This document shows, piece after piece, positions 15,537 to 22,404 of a DNA stretch of 36,186 nt. Position 1 is the first letter of the stretch; the number at the start of each line of letters is the position of its first letter. The position numbers and the translations under genes were made by a program. The notes beneath the pieces were generated by a model that was given only the letters and a program-made list of their open reading frames with translations, searched no databases and was not told where the DNA came from. This DNA is from Bifidobacterium merycicum DSM 6492 (GTDB taxonomy: Bacteria > Actinomycetota > Actinomycetes > Actinomycetales > Bifidobacteriaceae), in the NCBI RefSeq assembly GCF_900129045.1, contig NZ_FQTX01000009.1, forward strand, positions 1 through 36,186, read 5' to 3'.

Positions 15537-16370
15537 ATGAGTGAAACTGCAATGACTGCAACCGCAGGCCGTCTGGCCGGCAAGGTGGCGATGGCCACCG
15601 CGTCGACGAGGGGCATCGGCTATGCGATTGTGAAACGGTTCGCCGAGGAAGGCGCGACCGTCTACATGGCCGCCCGTAACGCCGAACGCGCCCAGGGGAA
15701 GATCGACCAGCTTGCGCAGGGGAACCTGCCCGGAACGGTGAAGTTCGTGTACAACGACGCGTCCAAGGATGAAACCTACGTGTCCGCAGTGGAGGAGGTC
15801 GTGGCCAATGAGGGTCGCATCGACGTGCTTGTCAACAATTTCGGCACGTCCAACCCGGCCAAGGATCTTGACATCGAACACACCAATCCGCAGGAGTTCA
15901 TCGATACCGTCGACATCAACCTCAAGTCCGTGTTCATCACGTCGCAGGCGGCGTTGAAGCATATGGCCGAACGCAAGTCCGGCAGCATCATCAATATTTC
16001 GTCCATCGGCGGCGCCGTGCCGGACATTTCTCAGATCGGCTACGGCACGTCCAAGGCGGCCATCAACTATCTGACCAAGCTGATCGCCGTGCATGAGGCC
16101 CGCAAGAACATTCGTTGCAATGCGGTGCTGCCGGGCATGACCGCCACCGACGCGGTGCAGAACACGTTGAACGACGAATTCCGCGAGTTCTTTCTGCATC
16201 ACACGCCGATTCGCCGCATGGCCACGCCGGAGGAGATCGCGAACGCCGTGCTGTATTTCGCTTCCGACGAATCGCAGTTCACCACCGGTCAGATTCTGGA
16301 GGTGTGCGGCGGCTTCGGTCTGGCCACTCCGGTGTTCGGCGACCTGCAGGACAAGTCCCGCGCCGCCTGA
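15537..16370 (+). CDS. SDR oxidoreductase, probable 7-alpha-hydroxysteroid dehydrogenase
   Basis: A 277-residue short-chain dehydrogenase. The Rossmann nucleotide site is TASTRGIG (residues 21-28), a variant also seen in clostridial 7-alpha-HSDHs in place of TGxxxGIG. AARN after the second strand suggests NADP(H). The catalytic residues are Ser156 (NISSIGG), Tyr169 and Lys173 (YGTSK). From memory, RIDVLVNNFGT, NISSIGG.VPDIS.IGYG, RCNAVLPG and the C-terminus G.ILEV.GGF.LATP match the Clostridium absonum/sordellii enzymes much better than generic SDRs. It would oxidise or reduce the 7-alpha hydroxyl of bile acids in the cytoplasm. AAAGAGG lies just upstream of the ATG at 15537. It is monocistronic. 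A different hydroxysteroid or alcohol substrate remains possible. Confidence 0.75.
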   Translation: MSETAMTATAGRLAGKVAMATASTRGIGYAIVKRFAEEGATVYMAARNAERAQGKIDQLAQGNLPGTVKFVYNDASKDETYVSAVEEVVANEGRIDVLVNNFGTSNPAKDLDIEHTNPQEFIDTVDINLKSVFITSQAALKHMAERKSGSIINISSIGGAVPDISQIGYGTSKAAINYLTKLIAVHEARKNIRCNAVLPGMTATDAVQNTLNDEFREFFLHHTPIRRMATPEEIANAVLYFASDESQFTTGQILEVCGGFGLATPVFGDLQDKSRAA

Positions 16371-16423
16371 CGGTTGTCGTTTCGCTGCGCTGCGGCGAAT
16401 TCGGAATGGATTCTGACGTGCTT

Positions 16424-16468
16424 CCCCGAAATCAGACAAAAATAGCCCGTTTCTGTCTGATTTTGGGG
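16424..16468. repeat. 45-bp palindromic element, copy 9
   Basis: CCCCGAAATCAGACA at the left and TGTCTGATTTTGGGG at the right, 45 bases. It lies between the convergent SDR and TetR genes and may act as a terminator for one or both. Confidence 0.85.
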
Positions 16469-16486
16469 ATGTGGGGCGTTTCGGTT

Positions 16487-16531
16487 CCTCGTTTTCGGAC
16501 AGATTTGGCTGGATTCTGTCTGAAAACGAGG
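16487..16531. repeat. 45-bp palindromic element, copy 10
   Basis: CCTCGTTTTCGGACAGA and TCTGTCTGAAAACGAGG pair with one G-T exchange. Both arms carry CTCGTTTT/AAAACGAG in place of CCCATTTT/AAAATGGG, a coordinated change that keeps the stem. It lies 18 bases after copy 9. Confidence 0.88.
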
Positions 16532-16581
16532 AAGAAAGGGAAGGAAGGGAGGGGAGGGGGGGAGGATAGGGGAAGCGCCGC

Positions 16582-17160
16582 TTAGCGGTATCCCTCCCAC
16601 AGTGGCAGGGGAAACAGCACATCCTCGCATTGCGCCCACATGGCGTTGAGGTCCTGGCCGGGGGAGCGCAGCCAGCGCAGTTGCACGCCGTCCATCATCG
16701 CGAATCCCGCGCGTAGCATCCGTTCGGCGTCGACGCCGTCGGGCACGTGCCATCGGATGTTCGCGGCGACGTCCACGACCTGTTCCTCCCGATTGGCGAA
16801 GTAGTCGTGTGCGGGATGATCGGGATCCAATGCCTCGGCGCTCAGCGTGGAGAACATGTGCACCAGGTCGGGGCGTTTCGCGTTGATGGCCACGATTCCG
16901 CGCCACATGTCGGCGATCAGCGGACTGTCCCTGCGCACCATGTCAGCGGTCACGTCCTCCGTCTCGCGGTCGTACATGTCGTCGAGCACCGCGGTCAGCA
17001 GTCCCTCCTTGCTGCCGACGTAATGCAGGATGCCGGCTTTGGTGAGGCCGACCTTGGTGGCGATCCGCTGCAGCGAGGTGCCGTAGTATCCGAGTGTGCC
17101 GAAGCATTCGACCGCCGCCTTGAGGATCTCGTTCCTCCGGTCGACCTCACCGTTGACCAT
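16582..17160 (-). CDS. TetR-family regulator divergent from the second GH3 gene
   Basis: A 192-residue TetR repressor. The helix-turn-helix is in SLQRIATKVGLTKAGILHYVGSKEGL (about residues 28-55). It is paralogous to the regulator at 6305, with shared AEALDPDHPAHDYF, MMDGVQLRWLR and C-terminal LWEGYR. The ATG at 17160 follows GGGAGG at four bases; the long upstream extension runs through tandem repeats and is not real. It is divergent from the GH3 gene at 17487, and the intergenic region holds a palindrome (17408-17425) that is the likely operator. The effector is probably a sugar or aglycone released by the GH3 enzyme, which is an inference. Confidence 0.9.
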   Translation of the reverse strand: MVNGEVDRRNEILKAAVECFGTLGYYGTSLQRIATKVGLTKAGILHYVGSKEGLLTAVLDDMYDRETEDVTADMVRRDSPLIADMWRGIVAINAKRPDLVHMFSTLSAEALDPDHPAHDYFANREEQVVDVAANIRWHVPDGVDAERMLRAGFAMMDGVQLRWLRSPGQDLNAMWAQCEDVLFPLPLWEGYR

Positions 17161-17243
17161 GTTGCCTCCCTGCCTGTCGTGCCGTGCGTACGGGTCCGTG
17201 CGCACGAATCGTATATGGACACCGTGCGCATGAACGTTATGTT

Positions 17244-17289
17244 GACATATGCGGACATATGCGGACATATGCGGACATATGCGGACATA
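17244..17289. repeat. 10-bp tandem repeat, four copies plus a partial
   Basis: GACATATGCG repeats at 17244, 17254, 17264 and 17274, and then decays into GACATACACG. The ten-base period places each copy on the same face of the helix. Confidence 0.93.
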
Positions 17290-17407
17290 CACGAACGTAC
17301 GTGGATGTATACGGATATATACGCGATGTACTGCAATCACCTTACGTTCGGTCGGTTGGAATCTCAAGGATGATTGGCGTGTCGTAAGGAGCGTTTTGAT
17401 AAAGTAC

Positions 17408-17425
17408 CTACCAATCGGTCGGTAG
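17408..17425 (+). promoter_or_regulatory. Operator-like palindrome before the second GH3 gene
   Basis: CTACCAATCGGTCGGTAG has CTACC and GGTAG as inverted ends. Its first twelve bases match ten of twelve with the site in front of the first GH3 gene. It lies 62 bases upstream of the GH3 start and 250 bases from the TetR start. Confidence 0.6.
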
Positions 17426-17486
17426 TGATTCGCAGGTGAATCGGATACCGGCGCAACGAATCTCGCGAAAGGCAGAAAGAAGCACT

Positions 17487-19733
17487 ATGAGCGACAACAC
17501 CTACCCGTCCGTCAACGACCTGACGCTCGAAGAGGAGGCGTCCCTGACCTCCGGCGGCGACGCCTGGCATCTGCAGGGCGTCGAAGCCAAAGGCATCCCC
17601 GGCTACATGATCACCGACGGCCCCCACGGCCTGCGCAAGTCGCTGGCATCCAACACCGGCGAAACCGACCTCAACGACTCCGTGCCCGCAACTTGCTTCC
17701 CGCCCGCCGCAGGCCTGTCCAGCTCCTGGAACCCCGAACTCATCCGCCAAGTCGGCGAAGCCATGGGCGAGGAATGCATCCAGGAAAAGGTCGCCGTCAT
17801 CCTCGGCCCCGGCGTCAACATCAAGCGCAACCCGCTCGGCGGCCGCTGCTTCGAATATTGGTCCGAAGACCCGTATCTGGCCGGCCATGAGGCAGTCGGC
17901 ATCGTCGCCGGCGTGCAGTCCAAGGGCGTGGGCACCTCGCTCAAGCACTTCGCGGCCAACAACCAGGAGACCGACCGTCTGCGCGTATCCGCCAACATCT
18001 CCCAGCGCGCGCTGCGCGAAATCTACTTCCCGGCCTTCGAGCACATCGTCAAAACCGCCCAGCCGTGGACCATCATGTGCTCCTACAACCGCATCAACGG
18101 CGTGCACTCCGCGCAGAATCGCTGGCTGCTCACCGACGTGCTGCGCGACGAGTGGGGGTTTGAAGGCATCGTCATGAGCGACTGGGGCGCCGACCATGAT
18201 CGCGTCGCATCCCTCAACGCCGGACTCAACCTCGAAATGCCGCCGACCTACACCGACGACCAGATCGTGTACGCCGCACGCGACGGGCGCATCCAGCCGG
18301 AACAGCTCGACCGCATGGCGCAAGGCATGATCGACCTGGTCAACAAGACCCGCGCCGCCATGAGCGTCGAAGACTACCGGTTCGACGTGGACGCGCATAA
18401 CGAGATCGCCCGCCGCGCCGCGGTCGAATCCATGGTGCTGCTCAAGAACGATGACGCGATCCTGCCGGTCTCCCGCGACGCCAAGATCGCCGTCATCGGC
18501 GAATTCGCCCGCACCCCGCGCTACCAGGGCGGCGGCTCCTCGCACATCACCCCGACCAAGATGACCGGTTTCCTCGACGCTCTCGCCGAACGCGGCGTGC
18601 CCGTCGACTTCGCACCGGGCTTCACCCTCGACCTCGAACCCACCGACCCGGCCCTCGAAGCCGAAGCCGTGATCGCCGCACGCGACGCCGACGTGGTCCT
18701 CATGTTCCTCGGCCTGCCGGAAGCCGCCGAATCCGAAGGCTTCGACCGCGACACCCTCGACATCCCCGCCAAGCAGATCGAACTGCTCAAGGCCGTGGCC
18801 GCCGAAAACAAGAACGTCGTGGTCATCCTGTCCAACGGTTCGGTCGTCTCCGTAGCCCCGTGGGCGAACAACGCCAAGGGCATCCTCGAATCCTGGCTGC
18901 TCGGCCAGGCCGGCGGTGCGGCGCTCGCCGACGTGATCTTCGGTGACGTGAGCCCGTCCGGCAAGCTCGCGCAGAGCGTGCCGATGGACATCAACGACGA
19001 CCCGAGCATGATCAACTGGCCGGGTGAGGAGGGGCATGTCGACTACGGCGAAGGCGTGTTCGTCGGCTACCGCTACTACGACACCTACGGCAAGGCCGTC
19101 GACTATCCGTTCGGTTACGGCCTGAGCTACGCCACCTTCGAGATCGGTGGCGTCAAGGCCGTCAAGACCGGTGCGAACACGGCGCGTGTCAGCGCGACCG
19201 TCACCAACACGTCCGACGTGGACGCCGCGGAGACGGTGCAGGTTTACGTCGCGCCGGGCAAGGCCGACGTGGCCCGTCCGAAGCATGAGCTCAAGGCCTT
19301 CAGGAAGGTATTCCTCAAGGCTCATGAATCCGCCGAAGTGTCCTTCGATTTGGACGAGAGCGCCTTCGCCTACTGGTCCGAGAAGTTCAACGACTGGCAT
19401 GTGGAGGCAGGCGAATACGGCATCGAGGTCGGCATGTCCAGCCGTGATATCGCCGGCGTCGCCACGGTTGCGCTCGACGGTGACGGCAAGGCCCTGCCGT
19501 TGACCGAATGGTCCACTTTCGGCGAGTGGTCCGCCGACCCGGTCGGCTCGAAGGTGGTGGCCGATGTGCGTGAGGCGGGTGAGCGCGGCGAACTGCCGAA
19601 GCTGCCCGACAACGACATGATGCGCATGTTCCTCGGCTCCATGCCGATCAACTCCATGTCCACGCTGATGGGCGAGAGCGGCAAGGCGATCAGCTCGTTC
19701 ATGCTGGACGGCTATGCCAAGCTCGTCGGCTGA
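17487..19733 (+). CDS. GH3 beta-glucosidase (second)
   Basis: A 748-residue GH3 enzyme of a different branch from the one at 7053. GPHGLRK near residue 46, GRCFEYWSEDPYLAG (about 116-130) and KHFAANNQETDR (about 153-164) are the usual substrate-site motifs; the nucleophile is Asp232 in IVMSDWGAD. An alpha/beta sandwich domain and a C-terminal fibronectin-III-like domain (about 560-660) follow, and the tail extends ~60 residues past that domain. It should release glucose from beta-glucosides in the cytoplasm, as no signal peptide is visible. The ATG at 17487 follows an AAAGAAG purine tract; the GTG at 17436 is less likely. Its divergent TetR neighbour and the palindrome upstream suggest inducible repression. 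Confidence 0.9.
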   Translation: MSDNTYPSVNDLTLEEEASLTSGGDAWHLQGVEAKGIPGYMITDGPHGLRKSLASNTGETDLNDSVPATCFPPAAGLSSSWNPELIRQVGEAMGEECIQEKVAVILGPGVNIKRNPLGGRCFEYWSEDPYLAGHEAVGIVAGVQSKGVGTSLKHFAANNQETDRLRVSANISQRALREIYFPAFEHIVKTAQPWTIMCSYNRINGVHSAQNRWLLTDVLRDEWGFEGIVMSDWGADHDRVASLNAGLNLEMPPTYTDDQIVYAARDGRIQPEQLDRMAQGMIDLVNKTRAAMSVEDYRFDVDAHNEIARRAAVESMVLLKNDDAILPVSRDAKIAVIGEFARTPRYQGGGSSHITPTKMTGFLDALAERGVPVDFAPGFTLDLEPTDPALEAEAVIAARDADVVLMFLGLPEAAESEGFDRDTLDIPAKQIELLKAVAAENKNVVVILSNGSVVSVAPWANNAKGILESWLLGQAGGAALADVIFGDVSPSGKLAQSVPMDINDDPSMINWPGEEGHVDYGEGVFVGYRYYDTYGKAVDYPFGYGLSYATFEIGGVKAVKTGANTARVSATVTNTSDVDAAETVQVYVAPGKADVARPKHELKAFRKVFLKAHESAEVSFDLDESAFAYWSEKFNDWHVEAGEYGIEVGMSSRDIAGVATVALDGDGKALPLTEWSTFGEWSADPVGSKVVADVREAGERGELPKLPDNDMMRMFLGSMPINSMSTLMGESGKAISSFMLDGYAKLVG

Positions 19734-19814
19734 ACGCTTGGTGTGCGGCTCTCTGAGCAAGGAATAACTGCACATTGAGGGATTACCTGTCTAGGGGTAA
19801 TCTGATAGAGACAT

Positions 19815-19869
19815 GAGGCCGAGGGGTCTGATTCGCTTTGAACCGGTGCGGGGCAGACCTCTCGGCCTC
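19815..19869 (+). terminator. Hairpin terminator after the second GH3 gene
   Basis: GAGGCCGAGGGGTCTG (19815-19830) pairs with CAGACCTCTCGGCCTC (19854-19869), with one G-T exchange. The loop is long (23 bases) and the T-tract weak. Confidence 0.65.
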
Positions 19870-19921
19870 GCTGTTTGCGTTGGTGCGCCACCGAATGCGC
19901 GCCGCCCGCAACACGCCAATT

Positions 19922-19950
19922 GTTGCATGTACAACAGTTGTATATGCAAC
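19922..19950. promoter_or_regulatory. MarR operator (14-base palindrome arms)
   Basis: GTTGCATGTACAAC and GTTGTATATGCAAC flank one central base and are inverted repeats at 13 of 14 positions. The site ends 17 bases before the MarR start and overlaps the probable promoter. It most likely mediates autorepression of the MarR/ABC operon. Confidence 0.8.
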
Positions 19951-19967
19951 GGGTTATGCTGTTGCGT

Positions 19968-20585
19968 GTGAACAACGAACAACCGAATAGGGAATCGTTG
20001 AGCGCGTCGATCATCGACAGTTGGAGCGAAGGGGTATGCAAGCCGCCGAGCGTGGCCTTGCGGTCCGTGCACAACGTCATCAACCGTTACCTCAAGGTGA
20101 CGCAACCCGACATGATCGACGGCCTGAGCAGCGGCAACGTGGACATCATCGTCTACCTCGACCATCATAAGGGCGAGGATGTCTTCCCCCAGGACATCGA
20201 ACAGCGTTTCGGCATAACGCGCTCGACATCCTGCCGGGTACTGGGGCTGATGGAACGCAAGGGGCTCATCGCCCGCGAACCGGTGCCGCACGACGCGAGG
20301 ATGAAACGGATCGTGCTCACGGAACAGTCCAGGACCATCGCCACGATGCTGCGCGAGAACGCCGAGAGCATGGAACGTGTTCTGCTGCGTGGGCTCGACG
20401 ACGATGACATCCGCGGATTCATGCATGTGCTCGACGTCATGCAAACCAATCTGGTGGCATCCGGCAAGCTCGGCGACTCCCGGCAATATCCCAGCCTCGA
20501 CCTATGCGAACCGGCCGACGGGCCGGACCATACGGCAGGCGATGGCATGAACGACGACGAAGAAGACAGAAAGGAAGAACAGTGA
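19968..20585 (+). CDS. MarR-family transcriptional regulator
   Basis: A ~205-residue winged-helix regulator. The DNA-binding part is VFPQDIEQRFGITRSTSCRVLGLMERKGLIARE (about residues 68-100), followed by the wing with DARMKRIVLTE. The C-terminus is long and acidic (DDDEEDRKEEQ-like). The start is uncertain: GTG at 19968 follows a possible -10 box (TATGCT, 19955-19960) by the right distance for a leaderless mRNA, and ATGs at 19944 and 19956 are alternatives inside or next to the operator. It overlaps the first ABC gene by four bases (GTGA) and almost certainly controls it. MarR proteins of such operons usually sense the drug exported, which is inferred here. Confidence 0.85.
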   Translation: MNNEQPNRESLSASIIDSWSEGVCKPPSVALRSVHNVINRYLKVTQPDMIDGLSSGNVDIIVYLDHHKGEDVFPQDIEQRFGITRSTSCRVLGLMERKGLIAREPVPHDARMKRIVLTEQSRTIATMLRENAESMERVLLRGLDDDDIRGFMHVLDVMQTNLVASGKLGDSRQYPSLDLCEPADGPDHTAGDGMNDDEEDRKEEQ

Positions 20586-22390
20586 CGACAGCGACAGCCG
20601 CGACGCAAGCCAAGCGGCCCAAACAGCATGTGCTGCGCACACTCGGCAGATCCCTGCGCGAATATAAGAAAGTCAGCATCCTCGCCCCGGTGACGGTGGC
20701 CATCGAAGGTGTTCTGGAAATCCTCATCCCCACGGTGATGGCATCGCTCATCGATGAGGGCATCAGCGGCGGCAGCATGCCGGCCATCATCAAATTCGGT
20801 CTCATCCTGCTGGTCTGCTCAATCTGCTCGCTCACCGCGGGCTTCCTCGCCGGCAAATTCGCCGCGATCGCGGGCGCCGGCTTCGCCAAGAACCTGCGTC
20901 ACGATGAATTCGAGAAGGTGCAGGGCTTCAGCTTCACCAACATCGACCGGTTCTCCACCGGTTCGATCATCACCCGACTGACCACCGATGTCACCAATCT
21001 GCAGAACGCCTATTCGATGATCATCCGCATGGGCGTACGCGCCCCGATCATGGTCGTCGTCGCCTGGATCTTCGCGTTCCGCATCAGCCCATCGATCTCC
21101 CTCGTGTTCCTCGCCTGCATCCCGATCCTCGCCATCGGCCTGTGCGGTCTGGCGGTGCTCGTGCACCCGGTGTTCGAACGCGTGTTCCACACCTACGACA
21201 AGCTCAACAACGTGGTCGACGAGAATCTGCAAGGCATCCGCGTCGTCAAGTCCTACACCCGCGAATCCCATGAGATCGGCAAGTTCGACCGCATCTCCCA
21301 GCGCATCTTCAAGGACTTCACCAAGGCCGAACGCGTCATGAGCTTCAACAACCCGCTCATGATGGTCTGCGTGTACGGCACGATGCTTCTCATCGCATGG
21401 ATGGGCGCACAACAGATCGTGGCATCCGGCAACAACGCCGCACTCGGCCTGACCACCGGCGATCTGACCGCACTGGTCACCTACGCCATGCAGATCCTCA
21501 TGGCCATGATGATGCTCTCCATGATCTTCGTGATGTGCATCATCTCCCAGGCATCCGCGGAACGCATCTGCCAGGTGCTCAACGAGGAAAGCACGGTAAG
21601 CGACCCCGAGCATCCGATCAAGGAAGTCGCCGACGGATCCATCGAATTCGATCACGTCACCTTCCGCTACTCCGACAACTCCGAAAAGCCCGTGCTTGAC
21701 GACATCAACCTGAAGATCCGCTCCGGCATGACCGTCGGCATCGTCGGCGGCACCGGTTCCGCGAAATCCAGTCTCGTGCAGCTCGTGCCCCGCCTGTACG
21801 ACGTGACCTCCGGCTCGCTTAAGGTCGGCGGCATCGACGTGCGCGACTACGACATGGAAATCCTGCGCGACCAGGTCGCCATGGTGTTGCAGAAGAACGT
21901 GCTGTTCAGCGGCACCATCGCCGAAAACCTGCGTTGGGGCAATCCGAACGCCAGCGACGAGGAAATCCGCCACGCCTGCCAGCTCGCGCAGGCCGACGGG
22001 TTCATCCAGGAATTCCCCGACAAATACGACACCTACATCGAACAGGGCGGCACCAACGTCTCCGGTGGCCAGCGCCAGCGCCTGTGCATCGCCCGCGCCC
22101 TGCTGAAGAAGCCGAAGATCCTCATCCTCGACGACTCCACCTCCGCGGTCGACACCAAAACCGATCAGCTGATCCGCGCCGCGTTCCACCACGAGATCCC
22201 CGACACCACCAAGATCATCATCGCCCAGCGCGTCGCATCCGTGCAGGAATCCGACATGATCCTCGTCATGGATCAGGGGCGCATCATGGCATCCGGCACC
22301 CACGAGGAACTGCTGAACACCTGCGACGAATACCGGTCCATCTACGAATCGCAGACCAAGAACCAGGCGCAGCCCGAGGAACTGCAATGA
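20582..22390 (+). CDS. ABC exporter half-transporter with a degenerate ATPase site
   Basis: A 602-residue protein with six transmembrane helices (about residues 20-320) and a C-terminal nucleotide-binding domain. Walker A reads GGTGSAKSS with Lys395; Ala394 replaces the usual Gly. The signature is SGGQ. Walker B is ILILDDSTS, with Asp518 at the place of the catalytic Glu, which marks the inactive site of heterodimeric exporters such as TM287/288, BmrCD and LmrCD. It should pair with the next protein to export drugs or lipids. The start is GTG at 20582, overlapping the MarR stop (GTGA), with AGGAAG upstream. The next gene starts 15 bases after its stop. Confidence 0.9.
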   Translation: MTTATAATQAKRPKQHVLRTLGRSLREYKKVSILAPVTVAIEGVLEILIPTVMASLIDEGISGGSMPAIIKFGLILLVCSICSLTAGFLAGKFAAIAGAGFAKNLRHDEFEKVQGFSFTNIDRFSTGSIITRLTTDVTNLQNAYSMIIRMGVRAPIMVVVAWIFAFRISPSISLVFLACIPILAIGLCGLAVLVHPVFERVFHTYDKLNNVVDENLQGIRVVKSYTRESHEIGKFDRISQRIFKDFTKAERVMSFNNPLMMVCVYGTMLLIAWMGAQQIVASGNNAALGLTTGDLTALVTYAMQILMAMMMLSMIFVMCIISQASAERICQVLNEESTVSDPEHPIKEVADGSIEFDHVTFRYSDNSEKPVLDDINLKIRSGMTVGIVGGTGSAKSSLVQLVPRLYDVTSGSLKVGGIDVRDYDMEILRDQVAMVLQKNVLFSGTIAENLRWGNPNASDEEIRHACQLAQADGFIQEFPDKYDTYIEQGGTNVSGGQRQRLCIARALLKKPKILILDDSTSAVDTKTDQLIRAAFHHEIPDTTKIIIAQRVASVQESDMILVMDQGRIMASGTHEELLNTCDEYRSIYESQTKNQAQPEELQ

Positions 22391-22404
22391 GAGGAGGCAA
22401 GGAA

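Larger units (their letters stand above)
17161..17486. promoter_or_regulatory. Divergent TetR/GH3 control region
   Basis: 326 bases containing both promoters. A 10-bp tandem array and an operator-like palindrome are listed separately. TCGGTCGGT occurs twice, near 17349-17357 and at 17414-17422, possibly two binding sites for one regulator. No textbook -35/-10 pair stands out. Confidence 0.55.

Noticed and set aside
17161..17367. N-terminal extension of the TetR protein at 16582
   Set aside because: The extension encodes tandem-repeat sequence, and the ATG at 17160 has a strong ribosome site.
17364..19775. 803-residue open frame antisense to the second GH3
   Set aside because: Shadow frame with low-complexity Gly/Val/Asp/His composition; the GH3 frame is fully supported.
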